DNA of 64,000 nucleotides from Cohnella fermenti (GTDB taxonomy: Bacteria; Bacillota; Bacilli; Paenibacillales; Paenibacillaceae). The notes beneath the pieces are model-generated. The model made no database searches and had not been told where the DNA came from. It worked only from the letters and a program-made list of their open reading frames with translations. This document shows, in pieces, positions 1-9,079 of this stretch. The translations under genes and the position numbers were made by a program. The stretch's first letter is position 1, and each line of letters begins with the position of its first letter. The stretch spans positions 1 to 64,000 of the forward strand of contig NZ_SSOB01000001.1 in assembly GCF_004801405.1 (NCBI RefSeq), in the 5' to 3' direction.

Positions 1-84
1 GACCTGCCGTTTTTCCACTCCCCTGATGATTGGCGTTAGGCTTCTCAGGCAGCTGTCGTGCCTGACGCACGAACGCCCACGTCA

Positions 85-109
85 TTGTCGGTGATTCTTT
101 CACCGACAA
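85..109. repeat. Perfect 9-bp hairpin at the window edge
   Basis: TTGTCGGTG and CACCGACAA flank a 7-nt loop just downstream of the 122-691 minus-strand gene. There is no U-tract on either strand, so a classical terminator is not supported. Apart from this hairpin I see nothing codable in bases 1-121. Confidence 0.4.
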
Positions 110-121
110 AGTACGTGAGCG

Positions 122-691
122 TTAACAGGATGCAATGCATTCTTTTTTGTAATTTTCAAGGTTGAAGTCGTGCTTTAACATTGCACGAAGGAAGCATAGA
201 ATCCTAGGCTTTGAATTTAGTTCATCGGAAGAGTAGGTAGAGAAAGGTATTTTATGGTTTAAGACGTTCCTTGCACTTGGAGCATTTTGAATCATATTAC
301 AAAAATCAATAAACTTCTGAGGGTACGAAACTTCACATGTCGGACTGTCCATTGTATCATTCTTTAGTCGCAGGTATGAGTTTTCAAAATCTAACACATT
401 AATACCGATAAGATTTTGTGCTATGACATGTAAGTCCGACTTATTTCTTGACGTAGTAAGATTCCAGTTTGTCTTTTTTACAAGAGCAGTTGGGTCATAT
501 TTCTGAAAGGTTAAGTGTCTAAAGCCCATTCTTACCCAGGTCTTAAAATTATGTTCGTGTATAAGTATCTCTTCCATAATGTCGTCCTGAAGTCCACTTA
601 CCCAATCATTAGGTGGGTTCGATATACCAACTCCTAACTTAGTTGAAATAATGACGGGCTCTATTTTTCCATACATATTTAAAATAATCAT
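122..691 (-). CDS. Hypothetical protein, 189 aa, at the edge of the defence island
   Basis: I do not recognise this protein. The start is the ATG at 691, preceded by a strong AAGGAG site with good spacing; the reading frame continues 39 codons further upstream but without a ribosome site. The product is soluble, with no membrane segment or signal peptide, and has scattered Cys and His but no clear metal-binding pattern. It is AT-rich like the helicase gene 180 bp downstream (874-6405), which is on the same strand, so both probably belong to the same acquired island. Transcription would come from the 692-820 interval. No function is claimed. Confidence 0.7.
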   Translation of the reverse strand: MIILNMYGKIEPVIISTKLGVGISNPPNDWVSGLQDDIMEEILIHEHNFKTWVRMGFRHLTFQKYDPTALVKKTNWNLTTSRNKSDLHVIAQNLIGINVLDFENSYLRLKNDTMDSPTCEVSYPQKFIDFCNMIQNAPSARNVLNHKIPFSTYSSDELNSKPRILCFLRAMLKHDFNLENYKKECIASC

Positions 692-817
692 AGTAATCTC
701 CTTACAAAGCGTTATAGAGTGCATTATTATGTGATTATCGCACAATAAGTGAACTTTGAAGAAGGTAAATGTATGGCGAATAAAAAATCCAAAGTAAATT
801 CTTTTCAATGAATAAAC

Positions 818-857
818 AAATAACGGGGATCAATTTGTTTTTGATCTCCCGTTATTT
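818..857 (-). terminator. Terminator hairpin after the large helicase gene
   Basis: A long near-perfect hairpin (AAATAACGGGGATCAA pairing with TTGATCTCCCGTTATTT) lies directly downstream of the helicase stop codon. The U-rich flank is stronger on the plus strand but is also present on the minus strand, so it may act in both directions. Confidence 0.6.
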
Positions 858-873
858 TTTGCAATTATCTATT

Positions 874-3800
874 TTATACTATTATTTTGCCATTCTGGTT
901 TTTAACAATCCCTGATTCGACCAAATACTCACATGCTTGTTGCATTGCATGATTGATGTTGCCGCCAATTCTACTGAACCCAAATGCACGTGCAGTAACC
1001 AAGTAAAGGTCGGTGATAGTTATGCCAATACTCTTGCTCACTATCTGGAACATTGCTTCAGCGATTTCTTCCTTTGAAATGTGAGTTACTGTCCTAACCC
1101 CAACGTCATTAGAAAGGGGTACTCTCGCTTTGATGTTATCGGCCCCCTTGATCCAGAGGAAGTCATCTCTTTTTTTCAATATATCCGCAAGATACCTATC
1201 GATCACATAATTGACTGAATCTCGGACTTTGACAGTTACCTTCTGATTGCCAAACAACCCGGCTACTCTTTTGCACAGCAATTCAAAATGGATAGGGTAT
1301 TCCTTCTGGACAACATATTTGATTACGTTCTTCAAGTACGTCGTGTCATCGGAAGGGCGTTTAACTTCATACACATTGGCCTCTTCGTAATAATCGAACG
1401 AATACGGATTGCCATAAGAATGCTCATCATTCGATACGGGACTCTCAATGACCTCAATGCTTATCGATTCTTGCAAAAGTTCGTCTTGAAATCTGTACAT
1501 TGCTCCAGAATTAATGCTGCTTTCTTCTGAATATTCATCTAAAGCTTTATGGACAGCTTCGAGTAGCTTCCGGCCCTCCGTTAAAGGATCTTTAATCCAG
1601 TCGGTAGACCATATGCGATAGATCCTCCAACCTATATCTTCTAAGACAGTTTGACGCAGCCTATCACGTTCTCTAGCTGTTCGAGCTGAATGGTAAGTGG
1701 CTCCATCACATTCTATCCCTAGAACGAACCTACCGCTTAACGTAGGATGTTTAACGGCAAGATCAATTCGATATCCGGAGCAACCCACTTGGGTAGCTAT
1801 AGAGAATCCATTCTTCACTAAGAAGTCGTAAACAGATTCTTCAAATGGGGAATCTACGTTTACCGTTTCGGTGAACGTCAATTCGTTAAGAATTGCGTTA
1901 GGACCATTGATAGCAAACTCAATGTAGGAGCGTAGCATTTTGACACCCTCGGCGTTTGTGCTCTCCAGCTTTATGTCGGTTGGACGAATTGATCCTACTA
2001 ATTTCACGTTATACTTGGCTCGGGTTATGGCAACGTTTAACCGGCGAAATCCGCCCGATCTGCTTAAAGGCCCGAAGTTCATGTACATTATGCCGTTGGG
2101 ATCTTTAGCGTAACCAATGCTGAAGATAATCGTATCACGTTCATCACCTTGCACATTCTCCAGGTTCTTGATAAAGAATGCTTCTTCTTTATCCTCATTA
2201 AAGAATTTCTCGTACTCTTGGTTTTGTAAACGTAATTGACGAATTGCTGTATCAACGGCTTGCTGTTGGGCTTCACTGAAAGTGACAACTCCTAAGGACC
2301 TGTCGGGATAATTACGGAAATGCTCATAAACCAATTCTGCAACACGTGCAGCCTCTTTGGAGTTACACTTTTTGCCTCCCCGATCATAAACTCCGTTTTC
2401 AACATGAATGTATTCGACGCCGTGATTAGGAACCTTATCGATGTGAGACGGAAATGTGATCAGATCATGATTGTAGATCTTTGCATTCGAGAATGCGATT
2501 AGATGTTCATGTCGGCTTCGGTAATGCCATCTTAGTGTACGCTCTGCAAGAACAGTTAAAGATTCATCAAGGATGGACTCAAAGGCGTCTGTATCGTCTA
2601 ACCCCTCATCAACAGAATCGTCCACATCAAAGTCACCATCTGATGTACTCGCGGCGAAGAAATTTGTTGGAGGTAACTGTTTATTGTCACCGGCTATTAT
2701 AACCTGGCTCCCCCTCATAATGGCTCCGATTGCATCTTCGGTACAAACCTGTGAGGCTTCGTCAAAAATTACAACATCAAAATTGTAATTATCTGCGTCA
2801 AGAAACAGGCTTACAGAAAGAGGAGACATCATAAGACAAGGTTTTAATGTTAGCAAAAGGTTAGGAATCACCCTGAATAGCTTGCGAAGAGGAAGTATTT
2901 TACGCTGCTTTCCTAATTCACGTTTTAATATCCCGACTTCATCTACGGCCATTGTTGCTGTGTTCAGATCCGGTAACCTCGAGACCAACCGTTCTTTAAT
3001 CCTTGTTCGGGCTAGAGTAAGCTGAGTCAGATCAAGGCGATTAAATTCACGAATGATCTCATCGTGACTTCGACTACGGAATGAGTTAACTGTGGGAAAC
3101 TTAAGGATCACTGAGTCTACCCAAAGTCGGTAAAATCGCTTTAAGAAAGTACCTGAAATCTGGTTCTTGTCGATCTTAAGCTCTTCTATCTTCTGGACAT
3201 ACTCCGCTAGGCCTTCTTTATTACATTCATCACGACAACTACGGAAATCAATCCATTCTTCCAATGAGGAGATATTATTTAAGCAATTGTCGATCTTTAA
3301 GGATAACACTGTTAAGTCTGTCCAGTGTAGCTCTTCTTTATTGTCGAAGAGGTCTGCATACCAACGCCATTCCTTTTGTATCTGGGACAAACTGTCTTTT
3401 AAGCTTTTATTGTATGTAGAGACCTCAGTGATGAATGTTGTGTCGGAACAAATGCGAGCAATATAATTCAGTGGTAAAGCGTATTTTTCGTGTATTTTTT
3501 TAAGATCACCAGTCCAAGATAACGAGCTTAAGATTGAATTCCAGTCCGTCTGGATACTACCATTGAAGAAGTTTTGATAAGTCTCTTTAAGACGTTCACT
3601 CTCCGTATTGATCGTAAGATCAGTAATCTGAATGATTTCGAGCTTGGAGAGGTCGTCCATTACTTCATCAAATGAAAGCTCTTTACTGCTAAGTCTAGTC
3701 ACCTCTGTAAATAACCCATCTAGATCCTGTAGTAAATTAGTTACTTCAGTAATCGTTTCAAGGATTGCTGATAAATCCATGCCCTTATAATCCGAAGTTG

Positions 3801-6405
3801 TTGAGAGTACTCTTTGAAGAATAAGCGGTAAATCATTATCCTTAATGATTCCTAAGTTCTCATGGTACGTTTTAAGACTTTGATAGCTAGAATCACTGCT
3901 AATAAGGAAGTCCTTAACACTCGAGGGTATTGGTTCACCCGAGAACGAGTTAATGATGCTTGAGAAATGTTCAAGTGATTGTTCCAACAGGCCCCAGTCT
4001 GTTAGTTTCCCCGAGTAATGGCCTCCAAGCAGTTCAGTCAAGAGGGGATCATTCTCTTTTAGCCATATATGCTTATCGGAGAGATCTTTTAACTGATTTA
4101 AAGCGGTGATAATTGTTTGATCGTCGATCTTTTGATTACTGCCCTTCATTAAGCCAAGGATATGTTTCTTGTCTGATCTGTAGCTCTTCTTAAGATGTTT
4201 AACCCAAGAGGTATATTGCACTTTGAACCGTTTAAGCATAGATGAGAAATCCAACTCAAAGATTTCTTTATCAAAGAGGCTGCTGATTGAAGCTGTAATT
4301 TCATTGATTTGGTCGTAGGTAATCTTAGCCTCTAAGGATATCTTCTTGATAGCAGTGTATTTGCCAGGCTCAAACCACGCTTCGGTTGGCCTTGGATTAA
4401 GAAGTATATGACTCATTAACATGAATAGGCTTTCTAAGCCGACAATAGATGATTTGTATGGAATTCTGAGCGTTTCAACAATACTTTCAGCCGCGGCAGA
4501 TGCGGCTTCTAATCTTTTGGAAACCGTGGATAATTCGTTTATGATTGATCTTGCAAACTTTATTACATCATTTTCAGTAGGAAAACTTTCAGAGTCTAAT
4601 AGCTGCTTGGTGTCTGAGATTTTTGTTTGGAGTTGTAACTTTCTAGCTTCCGCTTGCATTGTGAAGTAATCGCTATGGTACATCTTACGCAGATGATCCC
4701 GACATTCCTCATACTCTTGTTTCATCCCAAGATACTTCTCTGCTTGCTGAATAAGCAAGGATATGTCGTCCGTTGTTACCCAATGAATCGGAATACCCGG
4801 TGATTTCTCAGATATATTGAGGATCTCAATGAGATCGCCTATTTCGGATAAGCTCGATCCCCTATTCAAGCCAAGTGTTATGTTAGCTTTGTTGAAATTC
4901 TCCAAAAGTGTTTTGAAGGCAGGGGACAGTTTCCTTAGATTCGTTTCAATATCATGCCTTAATTCGTGAGAGACATTGGGAACAATGCAATTTTTCCATG
5001 GGTTAAGAACATAATCTGCGGTCATTTTTCCAATGGTCTTGGATAACTCATTCAGGAGATATTTATATCGATTCAATTGTTCCTGTGTTGTTCCAGCAAC
5101 GTTGTTAATGGTGAATATCACGTCGGGGGTCTCATACAAGTTTGCCAATTTCCCATTAACCATATATAGAGATTGATTGAGTGGCTGTATGATCGTATGG
5201 AGCTCCGCAACATAATGGTTCAATTTTTCTCTTTGTCTCTCTAGTAATTCAAGCTGTGAGATTGCCTCTTCATGAACCTTAAATCTGTTTAAAGCTAATG
5301 TACGTCCAAGATCATTCAGAACCTCTTTCTTATTGGCCTTATGGCTGTGTAGAGTCAAACAAAAATCTGAAAGGCCGGCCTGAGACAGACGTTTGTGTAC
5401 TACCTCAAGGGCTGCCATTTTCTCAGACACAAAGAGGACTCGCTTACCTTCAGCAAGACTCTCTGCGATTATGTTTGTTATGGTCTGGCTTTTCCCCGTG
5501 CCTGGGGGGCCTTGCAGCACAAAACTGACACCCTTCTTTGAATAAAGAATGGCATCTTGCTGGCTGGAATCAGCATCTACAACTTGAAACGTATCTATAG
5601 CCCGTGTCTTCTTATCATGATTATAATGATTGAATTCAGTTGGCAATGTTTTAATTTGAGTTCTGTCTCCAGATAACCCAAGAAGAACGGGATGGGTTTT
5701 AATTTTGTCTTGATTCTTATTCAGGTCTTCATACATATTTATTTTCAAAAATGAGAGTAGACTTAGTCCCGTTTCAAGGACAACTTCCCATTGGTTTTTG
5801 ATAACTGTTTTGCTGAGGGTTGTGAGATAATCTGTTATGCTGTCTTCATGTGCATCAAATTCAGGTAGAGTTACCCCAAATTCGTGCTCCATCTTATATT
5901 TTAATGTTGGGTTGATAACAACCTCGTCTTCATGTAGACGCAGGACGAAAGGGGACGTAATGGACTCTAATGTAAGAGTAACAGGAACAAGCACGATAGG
6001 GGACGTGATCGTTTGGTCAGAGTCCAGGCTTTCCTTCCATTTAAGAAAGCCAAATGTAAGATATAGAATATTGACACCTTGTTCTTCAAGTGCTGTCTTA
6101 GCTTTATTTCTAAGATTCCTTAAAGTCTTCTGCTGCTCTTTGATTGATTGGTTAGTTTGGATATCACCAAGTGAAGTAAATGGCTCCGTAGCTTCATTGT
6201 CCTCATCTTCGAGTTCTTCATAAGGAAAAGGGAATTCTAAGGCTGTCTCATTCACGACTAACAGCCTGAACAATTCAGCAAGGTCAGGACTTACAATCTT
6301 TATATTGGAACGCTTGGTTTCCCGATAATTAATGAGTCTGTTTTTCTTGCCCAAATCAAGGAGCCGCTTTTTCCATTTATCTATACGGACATCAATTGCA
6401 GCCAT
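874..6405 (-). CDS. DUF4011 / SF1 helicase with Vsr-like nuclease and DUF3320 domain, 1843 aa
   Basis: A very large NTP-dependent helicase-nuclease of the type found in prokaryotic defence islands. An N-terminal DUF4011 region (LLDLGKKNRLINY near residue 20) is followed by Walker A GPPGTGKS near residue 298, a long coiled insertion, and the SF1 Walker B FDEASQ near residue 1213 with a Q-loop-like GDNKQLPP and a C-terminal motif NVAITRAK. A Vsr/MTES_1575-type PD-(D/E)XK domain follows near residue 1520 (YRIDLAV then GIECDGATYH), then a DUF3320-like C-terminus near 1680-1800. The start is the ATG at 6405 behind GAGGTG, giving MAAIDVRIDKW as in relatives; an ATG 18 bp upstream is less likely. 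Function by family: DNA unwinding and cleavage, probably anti-phage; the exact system is not identified. Confidence 0.85.
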   Translation of the reverse strand: MAAIDVRIDKWKKRLLDLGKKNRLINYRETKRSNIKIVSPDLAELFRLLVVNETALEFPFPYEELEDEDNEATEPFTSLGDIQTNQSIKEQQKTLRNLRNKAKTALEEQGVNILYLTFGFLKWKESLDSDQTITSPIVLVPVTLTLESITSPFVLRLHEDEVVINPTLKYKMEHEFGVTLPEFDAHEDSITDYLTTLSKTVIKNQWEVVLETGLSLLSFLKINMYEDLNKNQDKIKTHPVLLGLSGDRTQIKTLPTEFNHYNHDKKTRAIDTFQVVDADSSQQDAILYSKKGVSFVLQGPPGTGKSQTITNIIAESLAEGKRVLFVSEKMAALEVVHKRLSQAGLSDFCLTLHSHKANKKEVLNDLGRTLALNRFKVHEEAISQLELLERQREKLNHYVAELHTIIQPLNQSLYMVNGKLANLYETPDVIFTINNVAGTTQEQLNRYKYLLNELSKTIGKMTADYVLNPWKNCIVPNVSHELRHDIETNLRKLSPAFKTLLENFNKANITLGLNRGSSLSEIGDLIEILNISEKSPGIPIHWVTTDDISLLIQQAEKYLGMKQEYEECRDHLRKMYHSDYFTMQAEARKLQLQTKISDTKQLLDSESFPTENDVIKFARSIINELSTVSKRLEAASAAAESIVETLRIPYKSSIVGLESLFMLMSHILLNPRPTEAWFEPGKYTAIKKISLEAKITYDQINEITASISSLFDKEIFELDFSSMLKRFKVQYTSWVKHLKKSYRSDKKHILGLMKGSNQKIDDQTIITALNQLKDLSDKHIWLKENDPLLTELLGGHYSGKLTDWGLLEQSLEHFSSIINSFSGEPIPSSVKDFLISSDSSYQSLKTYHENLGIIKDNDLPLILQRVLSTTSDYKGMDLSAILETITEVTNLLQDLDGLFTEVTRLSSKELSFDEVMDDLSKLEIIQITDLTINTESERLKETYQNFFNGSIQTDWNSILSSLSWTGDLKKIHEKYALPLNYIARICSDTTFITEVSTYNKSLKDSLSQIQKEWRWYADLFDNKEELHWTDLTVLSLKIDNCLNNISSLEEWIDFRSCRDECNKEGLAEYVQKIEELKIDKNQISGTFLKRFYRLWVDSVILKFPTVNSFRSRSHDEIIREFNRLDLTQLTLARTRIKERLVSRLPDLNTATMAVDEVGILKRELGKQRKILPLRKLFRVIPNLLLTLKPCLMMSPLSVSLFLDADNYNFDVVIFDEASQVCTEDAIGAIMRGSQVIIAGDNKQLPPTNFFAASTSDGDFDVDDSVDEGLDDTDAFESILDESLTVLAERTLRWHYRSRHEHLIAFSNAKIYNHDLITFPSHIDKVPNHGVEYIHVENGVYDRGGKKCNSKEAARVAELVYEHFRNYPDRSLGVVTFSEAQQQAVDTAIRQLRLQNQEYEKFFNEDKEEAFFIKNLENVQGDERDTIIFSIGYAKDPNGIMYMNFGPLSRSGGFRRLNVAITRAKYNVKLVGSIRPTDIKLESTNAEGVKMLRSYIEFAINGPNAILNELTFTETVNVDSPFEESVYDFLVKNGFSIATQVGCSGYRIDLAVKHPTLSGRFVLGIECDGATYHSARTARERDRLRQTVLEDIGWRIYRIWSTDWIKDPLTEGRKLLEAVHKALDEYSEESSINSGAMYRFQDELLQESISIEVIESPVSNDEHSYGNPYSFDYYEEANVYEVKRPSDDTTYLKNVIKYVVQKEYPIHFELLCKRVAGLFGNQKVTVKVRDSVNYVIDRYLADILKKRDDFLWIKGADNIKARVPLSNDVGVRTVTHISKEEIAEAMFQIVSKSIGITITDLYLVTARAFGFSRIGGNINHAMQQACEYLVESGIVKNQNGKIIV

Positions 6406-6539
6406 TATTAACACCTCAATCATCCTAGGACTTTAATCATGCGTATGCAGGCAACAAAGTTCCTATAAATAATTTCAACAGATAGAAAAAAACTCCTTCT
6501 TTCGACTCGAAGTGCTGTTAATTGTCAACATTTATATTA

Positions 6540-7698
6540 TATATAAATTGAACTGAAGACTTTACTACTCGAGTTGGTTCAAGTTAACAATCGATCGATT
6601 ACCTTTTGAGGGTAACGATTAACTTGTTTGATGAAATCAGTGACATGCTTGCGAATGTGATAGAACTTGCTGAAGAAGACATTGTTGACGACGTCATGCT
6701 TGAGCCACTTCCAAAGCCCTTCTACCGGATTTAGTTCGGGACTGTACTTCGGCAGAAAAACGAGCGTCAAACGTTTCTCCTGTTGGAGAAATGGCTGAAG
6801 CCGCTTTGCATGATGGATGCGAGCGTTATCGAGTACCATGACGATCTTGCCTTCCGGGTACGCCTCGAGTATTTGTTCGAGAAATTGCCGGAACGCAGCG
6901 GTATCACATTCTTCGACTTCTCGATGAGTGACGCGCCCAGTTTCGTAATCGATGGCCGCCAACAGTTTGGCACCTTCGTGACGCCCGTACGTCGGAATTT
7001 TCCGTTGCTGTCCCTTGAGAAACCAGTTATATTGCAAGGCCAAATAAGCGCGAATCATGGATTCGTCTTCAAAAAGCAAATGGTCGATTTGTCCCTCCAC
7101 AATCTGCTCTTTCAGCTTGGGGAGCGTGATTTCACGAAATGCTTTTTGCTCGACCGGGTTGGCGTGTGCAAGCGTATAAGTCGCTTTGGTGTAACTGAAT
7201 CCAAGCCGTTTAAGTAGTTTCGACACCCCCTTTTCTGTGAAGGATTGTTGAAAGCGTTGCTCGATCCATGACACCAAAATACCAAGCGTCCATGTATGTC
7301 GGGCCTCAATGCCAACATCGACTGGCTTCTTATGAACAACCGTTTCAGCAATCTCTTGTTCCTGCTGCTCGGTCAGTTTTTTGGGTCCGCCGGGAGAATG
7401 CCCCATATCGAGAGCGGACAACCCGTTTTCTTCGTAGCACTTGCAGTAGCTGCTAATCGATTGGTAGGTTCTTCCGAGAATCTCCGCGATCTCGGTGTAG
7501 GTTCGTCCCTCTAAACGAAGTCGAACGGCCAAGTACCGCTCGTACTGACGTTTGTTGTTCGTCTGCTTCATCGCTTCCGTTACTTGCTGAATTTGTTGTG
7601 CTGTCGTCATGTGCTTCCCGCCCTTCGGTCGTCTTTCTCTCTTTTACCCGAATTGGGGGGTCAGGCGATTTGTTGGAATCATGAGTTCAATTTATATA
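6540..7698 (-). mobile_element. IS630-family insertion sequence, about 1.16 kb
   Basis: The transposase gene is bracketed by a perfect 15-bp terminal inverted repeat, TATATAAATTGAACT at 6540-6554 and its reverse complement at 7684-7698, with TA dinucleotides at the tips as expected for the TA target of IS630. The element sits between the helicase gene and the TIR gene. The transposase frame is intact, so the copy may be active. Confidence 0.85.
6579..7610 (-). CDS. IS630-family DDE transposase, 343 aa
   Basis: Full-length transposase. The N-terminal half holds a helix-turn-helix (YTEIAEILGRTYQSISSY) and a winged-helix segment typical of IS630. The catalytic DDE triad is visible: D in LLFEDES near residue 180, D in MVLDNARIHH near residue 260, and E in the PELNPVEGLW motif near residues 291-296. 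No frameshift is needed. Codon and base use are more GC-rich than the flanking helicase and TIR genes, consistent with a separate arrival. Confidence 0.92.
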   Translation of the reverse strand: MTTAQQIQQVTEAMKQTNNKRQYERYLAVRLRLEGRTYTEIAEILGRTYQSISSYCKCYEENGLSALDMGHSPGGPKKLTEQQEQEIAETVVHKKPVDVGIEARHTWTLGILVSWIEQRFQQSFTEKGVSKLLKRLGFSYTKATYTLAHANPVEQKAFREITLPKLKEQIVEGQIDHLLFEDESMIRAYLALQYNWFLKGQQRKIPTYGRHEGAKLLAAIDYETGRVTHREVEECDTAAFRQFLEQILEAYPEGKIVMVLDNARIHHAKRLQPFLQQEKRLTLVFLPKYSPELNPVEGLWKWLKHDVVNNVFFSKFYHIRKHVTDFIKQVNRYPQKVIDRLLT

Positions 7699-7705
7699 AC
7701 GAAAT

Positions 7706-7797
7706 AGCCGACAACTGCTTTGACAGTCAATTCTTGATATGAGAGCATGTGATTAAGACATGTAATATTTTTGAAGGGACTGATATAGTTGTCGGCT
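7706..7797. repeat. 11-bp perfect inverted repeat bracketing 92 bp beside the IS630 end
   Basis: AGCCGACAACT at 7706-7716 and AGTTGTCGGCT at 7787-7797 are exact reverse complements. The enclosed stretch is AT-rich and non-coding. It could be a miniature element or the stem of an RNA. The remainder of the 7699-7963 gap shows only the ribosome site of the next gene. Confidence 0.5.
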
Positions 7798-7963
7798 GAA
7801 CTTCACGTAAGCATTCGAGGTAAGAATCCGCCAGAGTGGGCGACAGGAGATCAAATCCATTCTTTGTTTATATTATGAGAATGAGCATGGGAGTGATAGT
7901 GTAGAAGCTGGTTGAAATGATTTTTCGGTTCTAAACTTATAATAAAAACGCAGGTGAAGATGT

Positions 7964-8986
7964 ATGAATGTTTTAAATCTAGTAAGAGAAGCTATTAGAG
8001 ATATTGAAGAAAGACAAGTTCGAACCAGTTTAGTAATTCAAAAATGTTTACGAATAGCAAGCTATAATCATGACTTTTATCATCTTACATTATTTAGACT
8101 GATTATGAGGGATAATGATAATAAGCAGGAAACTCTTAAAATAAGAGATTTCTACCGAACTAATCTTTTGAAAAAAGGGATTGCAGAGACGGAAATTAGA
8201 GATAATTATAGTAGGATAATAGAAGAGTACATTCAATTGAAAGCGATTAATTTTGCATTTAAAGACATTAAAGGGGGGGTTCTATCTTTTTCGTTACCTG
8301 AAATAGAAACAAAATTAGAAGGGTTTCAAACCAGTTTAGAAAGAAACATTGTTCCAGAAGGGTTACATCCATTAGATTCATACTACGAAAACAAGAGTAA
8401 ACAGAAAATTGATCAGTTGCTTATAGACACTATTGATGCATACAGAGCATTGTTGCAAAAGATTCGTACCAAGGCCTCAATTTATTTATTAGACACTGAA
8501 ATGGACTTGATTGAGAATACTGAAACCATTATAGAGGAGCCTATAATGAATAAAAATGTTTTCATAATTCATGGACATAATGAAGCGAAGTGGAGAGAGT
8601 TAGAAAAGATACTTAAGACAGATTTTGGACTGAATCCAATAATATTGGGTGAGCAACCTGATAAGGGCATTACAACATTGATTGACAAGTTTGAATTTTA
8701 TGCTGATCAATGCTCTTATGCATTTGCCCTTTTTACCCCTGATGATATTGTTGAAAATAAGGGGAATAAATATTTTCAAGCTAGACCTAACGTTATATTT
8801 GAATTAGGATGGTTTGTGGCAAGGCTAGGAAGACGGAATACATGCCTTATTCTTCAGGATAACCACGAGACCATTCAAATGTTTAGCGATTTTCAAGGAG
8901 TAATACAAAAGAGATTTAAACAAGATGTCAAAGAGTTATATCGTGATATAATGCTCGAACTGAAAGATGTGGGAGTTATACAGTGA
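7964..8986 (+). CDS. TIR-domain (PF10137-type) immune effector-like protein, 340 aa
   Basis: The C-terminal ~145 residues match the bacterial TIR-like nucleotide-binding family (PF10137, also seen in CBASS/Pycsar effectors): VFIIHGHNEA near residue 200, QPDKGITTLIDKFE, SYAFALFTPDD, and ARPNVIFELGWF with the conserved Glu. Such domains usually degrade NAD+ to kill or arrest infected cells. The N-terminal ~110 residues (REAIRDIEERQVRTSLVIQK) have the look of an AbiTii-type module, which is inference from pattern only. The start ATG has AGGTGA 8 nt upstream. The gene is AT-rich. No cyclase gene is adjacent, so a CBASS or Pycsar operon is not supported; it may act alone or with the AAA/TOPRIM pair downstream. 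Confidence 0.8.
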   Translation: MNVLNLVREAIRDIEERQVRTSLVIQKCLRIASYNHDFYHLTLFRLIMRDNDNKQETLKIRDFYRTNLLKKGIAETEIRDNYSRIIEEYIQLKAINFAFKDIKGGVLSFSLPEIETKLEGFQTSLERNIVPEGLHPLDSYYENKSKQKIDQLLIDTIDAYRALLQKIRTKASIYLLDTEMDLIENTETIIEEPIMNKNVFIIHGHNEAKWRELEKILKTDFGLNPIILGEQPDKGITTLIDKFEFYADQCSYAFALFTPDDIVENKGNKYFQARPNVIFELGWFVARLGRRNTCLILQDNHETIQMFSDFQGVIQKRFKQDVKELYRDIMLELKDVGVIQ

Positions 8987-9079
8987 TTTTATTAAGAGTG
9001 TAGTCAAAGTATATTTTCTAAACTATAGATTACAATAATAACAGGTATATTGGATAAGTATGAAAACAGGTAGGTGAGA

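Noticed and set aside
7964..8986. CBASS or Pycsar operon
   Set aside because: No nucleotide cyclase or ancillary cap genes next to the TIR protein.
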